A stretch of 64,000 nucleotides of DNA from the NCBI GenBank assembly GCA_030737875.1, contig CM060910.1, positions 613,999,303 to 614,063,302 of the forward strand, written 5' to 3'. The position numbers and the translations under genes were made by a program. The notes beneath the pieces were generated by a model. The model did no database searches, was not told the origin of the DNA, and was given only the letters and a program-made list of their open reading frames with translations. The DNA is from Allium sativum (taxonomy: Eukaryota > Streptophyta > Magnoliopsida > Asparagales > Amaryllidaceae). This document shows, piece after piece, positions 1 through 12,079 of this stretch (its first letter is position 1; each line of letters begins with the position of its first letter).

Positions 1-780
1 ATGATATGAAATTGATCTTAGATCATTTAGATAAGCCGCTTATGGAACGCCGCAAGGCCTAAGGTAGTACGAGGAGCCGTACTCGGGACGGTGCCGGTTT
101 TTAACCCCCGACCATTATGCTATCAAAATTTTCTGTAATATCTATGTGTTTAAATTATTTTCATATAGTGAATTATATTCATGTGTTGAATAAAATTTTT
201 AGATAATAAAAATCACATTTTTATTATGCATGTGAAGTATATGAAGTGTGCACGTATGAGATATTCATATGTTGAGATATTCATGCGTTGAATGACATTC
301 ATGTGTTGAATAAATTGTTTGAAAGGTAACAATCACATTTTTATCTAATGTATGGACTATATAAAATACTAATGTTTTAAATAAATAAGTTTAACTTCAA
401 AAATATCATTTTTATCTTATTTACGAAGTATATAAAATATTCGTGTTTCAAATAAATTGTTTTAACGATAAAAATATAATTTTTGTTATATGTATGAACT
501 AATTAAAATAATCGTATGTTGAAAAGGATTCATGGGTTGAATAAAAGGATTGAATAATAAAATTTACATTTTATTGTGAATATGAAGTGCTAAAAACATT
601 CATGTGTGGAATAAATATTTTGAACGATAAAAATATCATTTTTATCATGTATACGACTGGCTAAAAATACACCTGTGTTGAAACATATTTTTGTTCGCTA
701 AAAATAACATTTTTATCTTATGTATGAAGTGTTAAAAATAACCGCGTGTTAAAATAAACATTCGTTCGCTAAAAATATTA
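1..780 (+). mobile_element. LTR fragment W, left part (B-like family)
   Basis: This stretch aligns with the middle of element B's LTR (about 44060-44640). Shared landmarks are the 'gaggagccgtact..gggacggt' block near the left edge and the following run of units of the type 'tcatgtgttgaat...aaaaatcacatttttat'. The window edge cuts its 5' side. It has no reading frame of note. It reads on the plus strand, like the LTR piece at 6030-8619, and the two together cover consecutive parts of one B-type LTR. They may once have been a single LTR, or the 5' and 3' LTRs of a collapsed element. Confidence 0.65.
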
Positions 781-810
781 TTTTAGTTTAGTTCTGTATA
801 TATACAAATA

Positions 811-842
<32 letters not shown>

Positions 843-1230
843 TTGAACAGGAAAATGGATTAGCTGTTGAGTAAAGAATATATTTGTGTGCTCGACAAAT
901 AGGTAAGCCTTAATGAGTTGGCTACGCAATCTTATTATTATATAAACTCCTGTGAATGCCATTGGATGTGGAGTGCTTGTTGTTATATGTGAAATAATAA
1001 ACGTCACCATAGGATAGTAACAATTAATTTTGAACTACACTACATGGCATACTTCTTAAAGATAGCATACCCTATCATATACCACATAAGTATTTGGAGC
1101 TTATGTGACAAGGTGGAAGATTTACCATACAAGCGAGAGGCTTGTATGGCGATGACTATATTTCAGGTTGAACTGAAGACTTATATGGACTATATAAAAT
1201 ATAACGATAAATTGCCAGATAATAAAAACC
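781..1230 (+). mobile_element. 3' interior fragment of a B-like retrotransposon
   Basis: The sequence from about 843 to 1230 matches the non-coding region downstream of integrase in element B (about 51830-52220). Shared stretches include the 'gacaaataggtaa' tract, 'ctcctgtgaatgccattggatg', and 'gagcgagaggcttgtatggcgatgac'. It contains no polypurine tract, because that end is missing. The join at about 780 puts mid-LTR sequence directly next to this interior sequence, so a deletion or recombination has occurred. The small open frames here are not supported as genes. Confidence 0.6.
811..842. repeat. (TG)n microsatellite
   Basis: A run of TG dinucleotides with a short CG interruption sits at the edge of the interior fragment. 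It is a simple repeat with no coding meaning. Confidence 0.9.
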
Positions 1231-1753
1231 TGAAACGATCCAAACTTACCAATAAAGGAAAGCCTGGATTGCTTTGAGAACAACACACATCAGAACACAA
1301 AGAGAAGAACATTTTATTGTTGTTACAACAATTACATCAGAGACAAGAATATCCCAGAGTTTGAATGAATAATATACATTGGAAATACAATGTTAGAGTT
1401 TAAATTACATTTAAATAGCAGTGGAAAATAATACAAAACACAACTGAAAGAAATACACGGATACAGAGCCTTCTGAATATCCCTTCAGCTGTAGACTAGG
1501 ATACCGTGAATATAATATCTGAAAAACCAAAACTACTAGCTGCCCGTGTGGAAAATATGGGCACCCAGAGTTTAGGTTAAAATAATAAACTCTAGGTCAG
1601 TCATGGGATTGGTATGAGAACTCAAAAACAGTTATTTTAAATTGATTTTAAAGTTAGGTAATTCAAGGGACCACGCCGTTAAGACAGAATGGGTTTACCC
1701 CCAAGAATACCAGTGCATAGATAAACAGCGCAATGCTTTTCGGAAAAAATGAT

Positions 1754-1825
1754 GCTATTATAAGACTCAGGTCCCATCACACAATGCAACACAAGCCGGA
1801 GGATAGAGTTTTCCCTTATAATAGC
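1754..1825 (-). other. Conserved LTR stem-loop SL1 in Z
   Basis: GCTATTATAAG (1754-1764) is perfectly complementary to CTTATAATAGC (1815-1825). The loop contains the conserved 'ggaggatag' and 'tgcaac' blocks, read here as reverse complement. The same structure with altered but still paired stems occurs in X, Y, B, C and W. Confidence 0.6.
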
Positions 1826-4234
1826 CAAATATGATTGATACACGAAATTTCATCTTTTATTATTACTATAAGTGCATAGTGCAGAAACCAATTTCGAAAG
1901 TAAATGTACTAATCATAGACGGCGTAGGTACCATATACTATGTCGCCATTTATAGGGTTTACAATCAAAATCATAATGTCGTATTGGAAATTGGTTTTCC
2001 ATCATGAGATCGAGGCTAGGGATCGTCCTCTCCGATTCGAGACACTCTAGCAAATGCCTCAGGATTCCCCGCAGTGAACCCTTGGATCTTCAGGGTCGGT
2101 CCGCCTATAGTGCAATGGCTGGATTAGTTATGCCTGAACACACGTTCCCCGGTTCCTTTGAACCTCCATATGGCACCTAACAACCTATAAATCCGAGGTA
2201 CCTCATAATCCATCATCCACATAAGTAAAAATGTTAGGGATGGTAGCTAGAAAGAAACGTGTGCACTCCCTGCAATCCTAATCCCGTTTTTGACTCATAC
2301 CGGGATGTGAGGCTCGCGAAGTAACACTGTACACAAAGCTACGCCTATACAAGCTATGCTTTGATCATCCCACAAGGCCCTACTTTTCAACAAAAACCTT
2401 TATCATTTGCATCTTGGCATGCCACATTGTCAATCCATACCATACCATTGATTCCTACCAATATATAACCTCTAAGCTCGTACGTCTTATAGAAGGGTGT
2501 TAAACACCAAACAGATATATATTTAGCAGAGATCAACGAATACAATATAAAGGAATACAACGTCAGAGATGCAATCCATTTACCAGTCCGTTCTGGGTCT
2601 GAACGAAACCATATCCGGTAGATCTCCTAATACGTCTGAATGATCACCAAATTTTTCCCTCATCTTGGGTGTACAGTCCAATCAAGATATCAATAATCAT
2701 CCATTTGATATGGAAATTTCCCGGTCTTCAATAACCGTCTTCATCATCGATCTTCAATCGTCGTATGAATTATTCAGAATAGGTTAAACCCGGTCTTTCT
2801 GAATAATTTTCGCAATTTAAAACCATGTGCTTTAAAACACAACCAACGCCTCACTCCAATCAAGAATATTCTTTGATTATAATTTAAACCAAATTAAGGT
2901 TTATTCAACTAGTCGGGATTAACACCTTACCGAAGTAATCAGTTATTAATACCCCATTCCCAACTTATACAACCCATGGAGTAAAACTGGTGGTACCCCA
3001 TATTTAACACCAAATGTGTTACGGTAAACTTAATTACCATTTTATCGTTCAAATCTAATTAAAGATTTAACTATCGCTTGGAGTAAAACTGGTGGTACTC
3101 CATTATCGTCTTGAATTAAGTAAATTTAATTACTTTTATCCTCATTCAATCCAATTAAAGATTTATTAAAACTATATTTAGTTTTAATCTTCAAGAATAA
3201 TTATTTAATGATTATTTAACTTTCAAGAAATAATCTTGTCTTTAACTGGGTTAAAGAATGAATGTCGCTTAAAACATCGTTCACAAGAAACCCAAAATCA
3301 TATTCCAATTTAATATACTAAATTGAAAACTTCTCTTTAGAATATTTCGTCAAATCTTAATTAAAAGATTTATGAATTACCAATCTAAATTTCACTGTCA
3401 ATCGGGTTTTAAGAACTAATGTCATTTAAAAACATTGTTCATAATCAACCCAAAAGTCAGTTTCACTTAATTTTCAATTAGGTTTAATAATTGGAAATCT
3501 TATTTAAATCTTAATTAAAAGATTTATTATTTCTCAAATTGGTTTAAGAACAGTGTTATTTAAGATACTATTCATGACAAACCCAAATTCTAATCAGATA
3601 TTAAATATCATGCTTTGAATAGAAATTATATCGATTTATGTTCAATATCAAATTCTGAAAACTAACATATACCAAATCGGGAATAACAATATTAATATCT
3701 TCCAAATTCCCATAACAATATCTGTATAATCACAGAATTCAATACTGAAATAATCCGAAGATTGTTTCCATTCAAATCCATTCCAATATATGTATTGGAA
3801 AATCTTGGTTTTATTAAAACCATTTAAATCCTTTTATTCATTTTAATCAATTTATTAAAATAAATAAATCACTAATTCTGATAGAGATATCTTTATAAAC
3901 TTGGAATTTTCATCAAAAACCCCTTTAAAAGATTTATTGTGATTTTACATAGTTTTTCCCTATTTTTAATAATTTTATTTTTGCTCGTACAGTCGGTTTC
4001 CAATAACGGTCATCGAACTGTACTTACAGCGACCTTTTCTGACATTGATTTGGACATATCTCCAATTCTAACGGTTAGATTTCAACTCTCTTATAACCAA
4101 TGGAAAGCTCTTTTCGATACGAACCCAACATTCTGGTTTTAGGAGAATCCGACGGTGGGATCTCCCGTTACGTCAATTTAAAGTTAATGGCCGAAATTCG
4201 CGAACGTCGCTGCGCGACGCGTTCTACTCAGGCC

Positions 4235-4235
<1 letters not shown>

Positions 4236-4273
<38 letters not shown>
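4236..4273. repeat. (TA)n microsatellite
   Basis: An uninterrupted TA run inside LTR Z. The same LTR position in C, X and Y is also TA-rich. Confidence 0.9.
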
Positions 4274-4275
<2 letters not shown>

Positions 4276-5610
4276 TTGATTTCCTTTCTAAACATATTCT
4301 AAAGTGTTTATAAATTCATTTATAAAATGATTCCAACTTTTATTTCAACTTTAAATCCAAATTGAATATTCTAAAACAATATTATTTCCAAATTATTAAT
4401 TTTGAAATTAGCTCTTTTAATATTCATTATAAAATGGATAAAATAAATCAGTAAACAGGTTCGGGTTAAAATGGCGTTGCTATTTAAAACAGATTTAAAT
4501 AGCCCCATTTCATTATCTTATTCATTTTATACTGGGTCAGACCTCCCACATTAAACCTGCGACTTGTGGATGCTGGATATCCCGGTTGGTTCCGGGCAGC
4601 CTTATCCCATAAGTTGGGCTTAACCTCGTGTCATGGCCCGTTTCGTATTTGCGCACTTGGACCCCTCACATTAGGCCCAATATTTGTGGCTGTTGGATGT
4701 GCCGGTTGGGTCCGGGCAGACTTATACCACAAATGTAACCTAACCTCGTGTCCAAGTACAATTATAATTAATAATTATAATTAATTCACTGAAAATATTA
4801 TTTTAAAATATTCTTTTAAAATAAAGATATGATCTTTACATTAAATTGTTACTAATTTTATAAAACCCTTTGTTTTCGAATATCCTAACTGACATTTCAA
4901 TTTTAATGAAAAATTAAACTTTCTATATTATTATATAATAATAATAATAATCTTTTCAAAATGTTCAAATTTTAAAATCAAACCTTCTTATCTTAACATA
5001 CTGACCCTAAAGATGTAATCTTTTTAATTCAATCCTTTTTATTATAACTTTTAAGCAATAAAGATATAATCTTTCTACTTCATACGTCAATTAATTCCAT
5101 TCACTGAACATTAAATTAAAATATTCCATTAATTCAAAATTGGAATGAGACTCAATCCATTACCATATAATTTTAATTATATGGATTTCAAACATCGCAT
5201 TAATTCCACAATAATGATAAAACATTCAATAACAGCCAAAGTGCATTTTGAACTAATCACAAGGGCGATGTGTAGTCAGAATATCAACCCAAGACCCATG
5301 TGGGGTTTCAACCAACACAAATTCAAATAATATATTATTAATTGTTCTTTTGGAAGATGTGTGAAAATTTATCGTCCAATCAACATAAACAAGTCAGACA
5401 ACTTGTAAATGGCAGTGTAAACATGTTTTAAAAATCATAAATGTCATAACAACATGTTACATATTTCAAATTTCAAACAATTCACAACAGTCATCCAAAT
5501 CAACATTTATCCAACAAACAATAATTCCAACACAGATAATTAATTAATATTTCATAATAAAAATAATTAACTGTTCATAAACTTGAGTAAGATAAAAGTT
5601 CTCGCCTTTG

Positions 5611-6029
5611 TCGGGCTTCAATTGATGGTTCGGGCCCAATTTTGGCCCAAAATCCAACATGATCTACAATTGATGAATTTGGTGTCTACGCGAAGCTTAT
5701 GACTCAACGATCATGGCAAATCCTATTTCATGCGATTTTGAGTTCATATCAAAAAGATATGAATTTTCGAAGTTTGAATAATTTAAATAAGGGTGCGTTT
5801 TCTACAGATCCCTATTAAGTTTCAAAATTAGGCTCACATCCAGTCATAAACTTATTATAAATTTAGTCCCTGTTTTCATTTTTACGTGTTATTCATAATA
5901 TTTGCATACATGTATGCAAATATTTTGAATTTTTGCATACATGTATGCAAATATTATGAATGAATATTTGCATACATGTATGCAAATATTTTGAATTTTT
6001 GCATAATGAACGAATTTTCTGAAATTTAA
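5611..6029. other. Unassigned stretch between LTR pieces Z and W
   Basis: I see no match to the LTRs or interiors elsewhere in the window and no convincing reading frame. The stretch includes a run of near-identical palindromes (5897-6006), described separately. It may be the missing end of Z, the missing start of the plus-strand LTR, or part of another insertion. Confidence 0.4.
5897..5990. repeat. Three copies of a perfect palindrome
   Basis: The core TTTGCATACATGTATGCAAA is its own reverse complement. It occurs at 5901-5920 and 5967-5986, each extended by AATA/TATT to a 28-bp perfect palindrome (5897-5924, 5963-5990), and at 5932-5951 as the 20-bp core. A truncated fourth copy (TTTTTGCATA) ends near 6005. 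The spacers are TTTGAATT-like and partly repeated, so a tandem duplication of palindrome plus spacer is likely. Confidence 0.9.
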
Positions 6030-6093
6030 AGGCGTTAGTGAAATATCTGAAGTGAAAAATGATACTGAAATCATCGAATGAATTATATATACA

Positions 6094-6320
6094 TAAATTA
6101 AATAAAACGAATAATGACGCTGCAGTTCGTATTTTGGAATCGTAATTTTAAATGATTATATAGGGAAATCCGACCATCGGATTATCCCGAAACCGGAACC
6201 CTTAGGTTCGCTTTGGAAAAATCTTTCCAACGATATAAAGTTTGTTAAAATCCAACGGATGGATTGTGTGGAATGTTAAATTCAAATCTGAATAAAAACA
6301 GCGCCAGAATGAATTATATT

Positions 6321-6375
<55 letters not shown>

Positions 6376-6590
6376 ATTAAATAAAACGAATAATGATGCT
6401 GCACTTCATATTTTGGAATCATAACTTTAAACGATTATATCGAGAGATTCGACCATCGGATTTTCCCGAAACCAGAACCGTTGGGTTCGCTTTGGAGAGA
6501 TCTTTCCAATGGAATCAACTTCGTTAAGATCCGACGGTTAGATTTTGAGAAATGTGTAAATCAAAATTAGAGAAAAATTGCGTTAGGGCC
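6094..6590 (+). repeat. Tandem duplication of an LTR module (about 278-bp period)
   Basis: The block starting 'taaattaaataaaacgaataatga' at about 6094 recurs at about 6372. Each copy contains the near-palindrome AATCCGACCATCGGATT or a variant, a 'gaacc.ttgggttcgctttgga' segment and an 'aatccaacgg' segment. B has the same duplication at about 44700 and 44950. X, C and Y have one copy. Confidence 0.75.
6321..6374. repeat. Compound (TA)n(TG)n(TA)n microsatellite
   Basis: TA, then TG, then TA dinucleotide runs separate the two copies of the duplicated LTR module. Confidence 0.9.
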
Positions 6591-7909
6591 ACGTTATGGC
6601 CTGAAACGTCGTTTAATTAAATGGCGCTATTTTTAAATAAATAAAAATAGCGATATATCATTATAAAATATTATAGGCGATATGGAATGGAAATAAACCG
6701 ATTCTACTTGGTTTGCTTGATATTTGATGGTTGAGTGTGTTTGACATTAAAAATTATATTAAGAACTGAAATGTGGATGTCGAATAATTTAACCATGGAC
6801 AGAATTGATTAGAATTCTAATATACGTGAATTATTTGAAAAGGCCGAGTTAATGCTCATTTCAAATAATTGATCGACGAATAAATGTCGAAGATATGAAG
6901 ACGATGCAAGGCCGGTGATCTTCACATCGTGTAGATTACTACCGATGCCTTTGGGATGGGTAGCTACCTTGACGAGGTTACAGTGGTAGTAGTCTGAACG
7001 TACTTGTTGATCATCCGGATATGCGAGGGCCTCTCTCCTGTATATGACATACAGGAGAGGAATAAGGTGCCTCTGGTTTCGTTCAAACCCAGAATGGACT
7101 TGTAAACAGACGTGTGTCTGACCTGTATTCTGTGTTGTATTCGTTGATCTCTACTAAATATACATCTGTTTGGCGGCGGAGAATTTATTCTCTTGCTTAA
7201 CGCCCTTCTAAGACATACGAGCTCAGAGGTTGATCGGAAGACATCAGTGGTATGGTGTGGATTGACAACATGGCATGCAAAGATGCAAATGATCAAGGCT
7301 TTTGTTGAAAAGCAAAGTCTTGTGGTTGATGATCAAAGCAAGGCTTTATAGCGTAGCTTTGTGTATGACGTTAATTCGCGAGCCTCACACCTCGGTATAA
7401 GTTAAAAACGGGATAAGGGAACCCAAGGAGGGCATGACATTTATTTTTAGCTATGGGAGGTGTCAGCGTTTTACTAGCCCTAACATTGTTGATTATTATA
7501 CCTTTATGGATGTTGGAATGTGAGGCGCCTCGATTATATTGGTCTCTATGGAGCCGATGGATAGGTCTGGTAGGACCGGGAAACGTGTGTTCAAGAATTG
7601 CCAATCCACTAACATAAGTGTGGACCGGCCTTGGAGGATCCAAAGGCTACCCAGTGTGTGTAGTCCTGGGGCATTTGCTAGAGTGTCTCAAAGCCGGTGA
7701 GGAGTACATCCCTTACCTCGACTCATGATGGAATTCAAATTTTCAATACGAAATCACAGATTTGATTGTAACTTATATATGGTGACATAGTGGTATGTGG
7801 CACTTATGCCGTCTAGGATTGATATTTATGATTGAATTTGCTTTTGAAACATATACGCACAAGTAATAATATCTAATGATTTTGTTTTACATGTATTAAG
7901 CATATTTTG

Positions 7910-7981
7910 GCCATTATAAGATAAAACCCTATCCCCCGGTTTGCGTTGCATTGTATAATGGGACTTGGGTCTTATAACGGC
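7910..7981 (+). other. Conserved LTR stem-loop SL1 in W
   Basis: GCCATTATAAG (7910-7920) pairs with CTTATAACGGC (7971-7981) with one A-C mismatch. Loop landmarks 'ccctatcccccggtttgcg' and 'attgtataatggga' are shared with B and C. Confidence 0.55.
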
Positions 7982-8619
7982 TGCATTTTTATAAAATGCA
8001 TTGCGTTGTTTAAATAATTTACCTTATTTAATGCACTGGCAATCACTGGAGTAAACCCGTTCCATGAAGTGGCGTGGTCCTATGATTTGCCTTGTTATTG
8101 TTGTTTATCCAGTTAAGTAGATTTCTCATACCAGTCCCATGACTGACTCGTAGTTTGTTTCACTTTGCAAACTCATGTGCCCTTATTTTCACACGGGCAG
8201 CCTAGTGACAAGTGTCAGTGTATATTTTGGCTTTTTCACTATAGCATGGAGTGCATCTTTTGGCTTGTATGGCGAGGATTTGACTTCTCAGTATTTTGGC
8301 TATGTGATATTCCGCCATTAGTACCTCAGGCATATGATTCCGCTTATCGCGATGTAGAGAGATTTACTTCTATTACGTATCTATGATGTATATGCACCAG
8401 TGATCTTGATGTAGACTGATCATTTCCTTTCTTGCACTAAGTTGCATCCTACACTGTGCTACTCTGATGTTGTTACATATTATGATTCCGCTGTCATATT
8501 GATATAAATTATTCTATTTTCTGTTTATTCTATTATCTATTCTCTGCTAATTTTGATTAATGTGTTATATTCCAATGATTATCCTTAATTCCGTTGTACG
8601 GAGTTTTGAGATCATCATA

Positions 8620-9444
8620 GTGCCTTTTGTTCATCCTGTTCCTGGATGGCTTTATGGACGAATTTCTGACAGAGTATTTCCTGAGGGTCACGTACGTTGA
8701 TTTTTGCAAATATACCAAGTTTGGTGGCGGAGAAGGAAACTTCTGTTAGCTTAACACCCAAAGTATATTTATGGACGTTAATTAGAGGTTTGACTGATCT
8801 AATGAGTGGCGTTCAAAGATATAGATACGTTCTCTAAAAAAGTAATCATGACCTCAAGCCTCATCAACCGGGAAATGAAAAAAATCGGATAGACAACATG
8901 TCTTACTGGGTCATTCCCACTAGGGTGTATTGTCACCATCTAGATAAAATTCCATTTGTTATTCTTTCATTTCTGTATCTCTCGGGAAATATAGTGGCCC
9001 ATAAAACCATAGGGTGACAATATATTTGGTACACTCAAGTTGAATGAGTGGCCATTCATGTGTGGCCGGGTTGCAAATGTTCTTGTTGAACCCTAGTGTA
9101 TTTCTCTCTAGAGGTACACTTTCGGAAGGTGGTCACATATCTTATTTGTCATAGTTGGAAAACCATTCTCCGATAAGCACCATGAGGTTTTTGATTATAT
9201 ACTATATATATAGAGAGAGAGAGAGTGAGAGAGAGCGTGAGATGCAAGCGTTCTGCTAGATGGTTATTTATTTTATATAGACATTATTATAATATCATCG
9301 GATTTGATTTAAAAATGTTTTGAGTTATCATAAGGTAAAATCCATCTATGTTTATGTTTGGACTAGTCTTACAATTATCCTTTTCTTTCAAAAGGATTTT
9401 AACTTTAGATCAGTTGGATGTTACTTAAACCTAGTGAGTTTACT
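8620..9444. other. Unassigned spacer between W and Y
   Basis: I found no significant reading frame. A stretch at about 8724-8760 (GGTGGCGGAGAAGG through GCTTAACACCC) resembles the 'ggcggcggagaatttattctcttgcttaacgccc'-type module of LTRs W and C, so part of it may be a decayed LTR. A GA-rich microsatellite lies at 9212-9241. The remainder may be the original host intergenic DNA. The last five bases, TTACT (9440-9444), would be Y's target-site copy; the partner lies outside the window. Confidence 0.4.
9212..9241. repeat. (GA)n microsatellite
   Basis: A GA dinucleotide run with two interruptions, preceded by a short TA run. Confidence 0.9.
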
Positions 9445-10071
9445 TGAGATGACCCGAGCCTCCCCGTGAAGGAAAGCCCGGATTGCTTTGAGAACAAGAC
9501 GAATCAAAACACAAACAAATCAGAACACAAACAGAAGAACATTTCATTACTTATTACAACAATTTACATTAGATACAAGAATAGACAGAGTATGAACAAA
9601 TAATATACATTTGATAAATATTAGAGATCTAAAATTACATTTAAATTCATAGCAGTAGAAAACTAATAAAAACACAACTGAAAGGAATATACAGATACAG
9701 AGCTTTCTGAATATCATTCTCGCTACAAACCAGGATCTTGTGAATATAAATCTGCAAAACCAAAACTACTAGCTGCCCGTGTGGAATATGGAGGCACCCA
9801 GAGTTTAGGGTAAAACAATAACCTCCAAGTCAGTCATGTGACTGGTGTGAGAACTAAAATAGTTATTTAAAACTTTACTTTAAAATAAAGTAAATCAAGG
9901 GACCACGCCATATAACACGGGACGGGTTTCCTCCTAAGAATACCAGTGCATAAAGCAAAGCAGCGCAATGCTTTTTGGAAAAATGAAGCTATTATAAGAG
10001 CCAAGTCCCATTACACAATGCAACGCAAGCCAGAGAATAGGGTTTTTCCCTTATAATAGCCAAACATGCTT
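9445..10071 (-). mobile_element. LTR Y, part 1 (3' end of a minus-strand LTR)
   Basis: The boundary TGAGATGACCCG at 9445 aligns with the reverse complement of the C LTR terminus, including the shared 'ccccgt.aaggaaagc' block. The LTR runs to 10071, where element X begins, and resumes at 58448 after the TSD TGCTT (10067-10071 repeated at 58443-58447). Joined across X, the sequence is continuous with the C LTR read in reverse ('agccaaacatgcttggtacg' region). No coding sequence. Confidence 0.85.
9988..10060 (-). other. Conserved LTR stem-loop SL1 in Y
   Basis: GCTATTATAAG (9988-9998) is perfectly complementary to CTTATAATAGC (10050-10060). Element X inserted only 11 bp beyond this structure. 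Confidence 0.6.
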
Positions 10072-10595
10072 TGTAACGACACGCATTTTGCCTGACCTTA
10101 ATCGATCGCTAGATCGACTAAAATCGTTCAAAACCCGCATATGTTAACTCTGGGCATACAACACATTAGAACAATAACATCAGACTTTTATAAACATCAT
10201 AATAGTGTTATATCAGAGTACAGAATATCAGAGTATATTGAATAAAGAAATAATACAGTGAAAGGTAAATTACAATGAATTTAATACATTGCAGCGGAAG
10301 ACTTTCTATGCTTTGGACACAGCTTTAAGCTTCGATCCAGAATCCTACTCAAGGGAATAGATATCTGCAAAAGCTACTCGACTACCCATGTGGAAAAGAG
10401 GGTACCCGAGTTTGCCAGTGTAACAAACTACAGGTCAGTCATGGGACTAGTATGAGAAATCGAACTTAACTAATCTAATAATAAGGCTAATCACAGGACC
10501 ACGCCGCTAACGCGGAACGGGTTTACTCCATTGGATTGCCAGTGCATAAAATAAAGTAAATCGTTAAACAACGCAATGCTTTTTAGAAAAATGAA

Positions 10596-10667
10596 ACCAT
10601 TATAAGACTCATGTCCAATCACATAATGCAACGCAAGCCGGAGGATAGAGTTTTACCTTATAATGGT
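10596..10667 (-). other. Conserved LTR stem-loop SL1 in X 3' LTR
   Basis: ACCATTATAAG (10596-10606) pairs perfectly with CTTATAATGGT (10657-10667). The outer base pairs differ from those in Y, Z and C but remain complementary. Confidence 0.65.
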
Positions 10668-12079
10668 CAAAATTGCTTAATATGATAAAAACGAATTTGA
10701 TATTATTATTAGTGTATATATATTTCAAAAACAGTTTCAATCATAATGTATCAATCATAGACGGCATAGTACCCCCATCCTACCATGTCGCCATACTAGT
10801 TCTACAATCAAAACCGCATGGTGTCGTATTGGAAATTGGGTTTCCATCATGAGTCGAGGCTAGGGATCGTCCCCTCCGATTCGAGACACTCGATCAAATG
10901 CCTCACGGTCCCCCGCAGTAAACCCTTGGATCTTCAGGGCCGGTCCACATCTATGTTAGTGGATTGGCAATTCCTGAACACACACTTCCCGGTTCTTTTG
11001 AACCTCTATATGGCCACTAACAACCTATAAAACCGAGGTACTTCATAATCCATCATCCACATAAGTAAAATGTCAGGGCTGGTAGGTCGTTGACATCACT
11101 CTAGCTAGAAAGAAACATGTGCACTCTCTACAGTCCTAAACCCGTTTTTGACTCATACCGGAGTGTGAGGCTCGCGAAGTCACGCTATACACAAAGCTAT
11201 GCCGAAATAGGCTGTGCTTTGATATTCCCACAAGGCTCTGCTTTTCAACAAAAGCCTTGATCCATGCATCTTAGCATGTCACATTATCAATCCATACCAT
11301 ACCATTGATTCCTACCCATATATAACCTCTAAGCTCATACGTCTTAGAGAAGGGTGTTAAACACCAAACAGATATATATTTAACAGAGATCAACGAATAC
11401 AGTATAAAGGAATACAACGTCAGACGTACCATCCATTTACAAGTCTGTTCTGGGTCTGAACGAAACCGGAGGCACATTATTCCTCGCATATCCGAACAAT
11501 CAACAAGTACGTCCGGACGGCTACCCCTGACTCCCCTTCAAGGTAGCTACTCCAATCATGGGCCTTAGTAGCAACACATCCACTCGATGTGAAGATCATC
11601 GGTCTTCAATCACCGTCTTCAACTCTTCGACTTAAATCGTCGTATAATCATTTGAAATGAGATTGAACTCGGACCTTTCAAATGATTCTCGCATAAATAT
11701 AGTTTTAAAACCATTTCATATCGTTAATAGTATTTAATAATGATTTATCGCTATTTTTATTAATGTAAAAATAGCTATATTCATTCAACGACGCTTCGGG
11801 TCGATCGGCGACCCTGGCGCTGTTTTTATCGAAATTTGATTTGTACTTATCTCGAAATCTAACTGTTGGATTTTAGAAAAATTTATATTGTTGGAAAGAT
11901 CTTTCCAAAGCGATCCTAACAGTTCCAGTTTTGGGAAAATCCGACGGTCGGATCTTACGGTATAATTGTTTAAAGTTACGATTTCAAATCGTGAACTGCA
12001 GCAACGGGATTTGTTTAATTTTAATTTATATTTATATATAAATTTATAAATATAAATCGTTTGGTGATTTCAACCATTA

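Larger units (their letters stand above)
1231..5610 (-). mobile_element. LTR fragment Z (minus strand, 5' side lost)
   Basis: Read on the minus strand this is an LTR related to Y and to the C LTR. Its left edge, TGAAACGATCC at 1231, aligns with the reverse complement of the C LTR 3' terminus. It then follows Y from 9445 onward and 58448-62800, with the same block order: the 'ccacgccgttaagac' block, the stem-loop block, the tRNA-like cloverless GC-rich block at 2000-2350, the AT-rich tail, and the 'atgtggggtttcaacc' block near 5300. The homology fades near 5610 and no GTTACA-type terminus is found, so the minus-strand 5' end is missing. It was inserted into the B-like interior at 781-1230. No protein-coding region was found. 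Confidence 0.65.
6030..8619 (+). mobile_element. LTR fragment W, 3' part (B-like family)
   Basis: It aligns with the second half of the B LTR (about 44650-47010): the duplicated 'cgacgctgcagttc' module, the 'gtgaagatcacc' block, the GAGAATTTATTCTC hairpin also seen in C, the GAGGCGCCTC block at 7522, stem-loops SL1 and SL2, and the terminal 'tgttatattcca...tgtacgg' block. The end CATCATA at 8613-8619 fits a mutated CGTCACA terminus, and the following sequence is not a primer-binding site. That makes this the 3' end of a 3' or solo LTR. No coding capacity was found. Confidence 0.7.

Noticed and set aside
1044..1277. Small plus-strand frame of 77 codons as a gene
   Set aside because: It spans the border between a B-type interior fragment and LTR Z, and the matching B sequence at 52030-52220 does not keep the frame.
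5447..5460. GTTACA at about 5450 as the missing end of LTR Z
   Set aside because: The sequence on both sides still aligns with the interior of LTR Y, so this is not a terminus.
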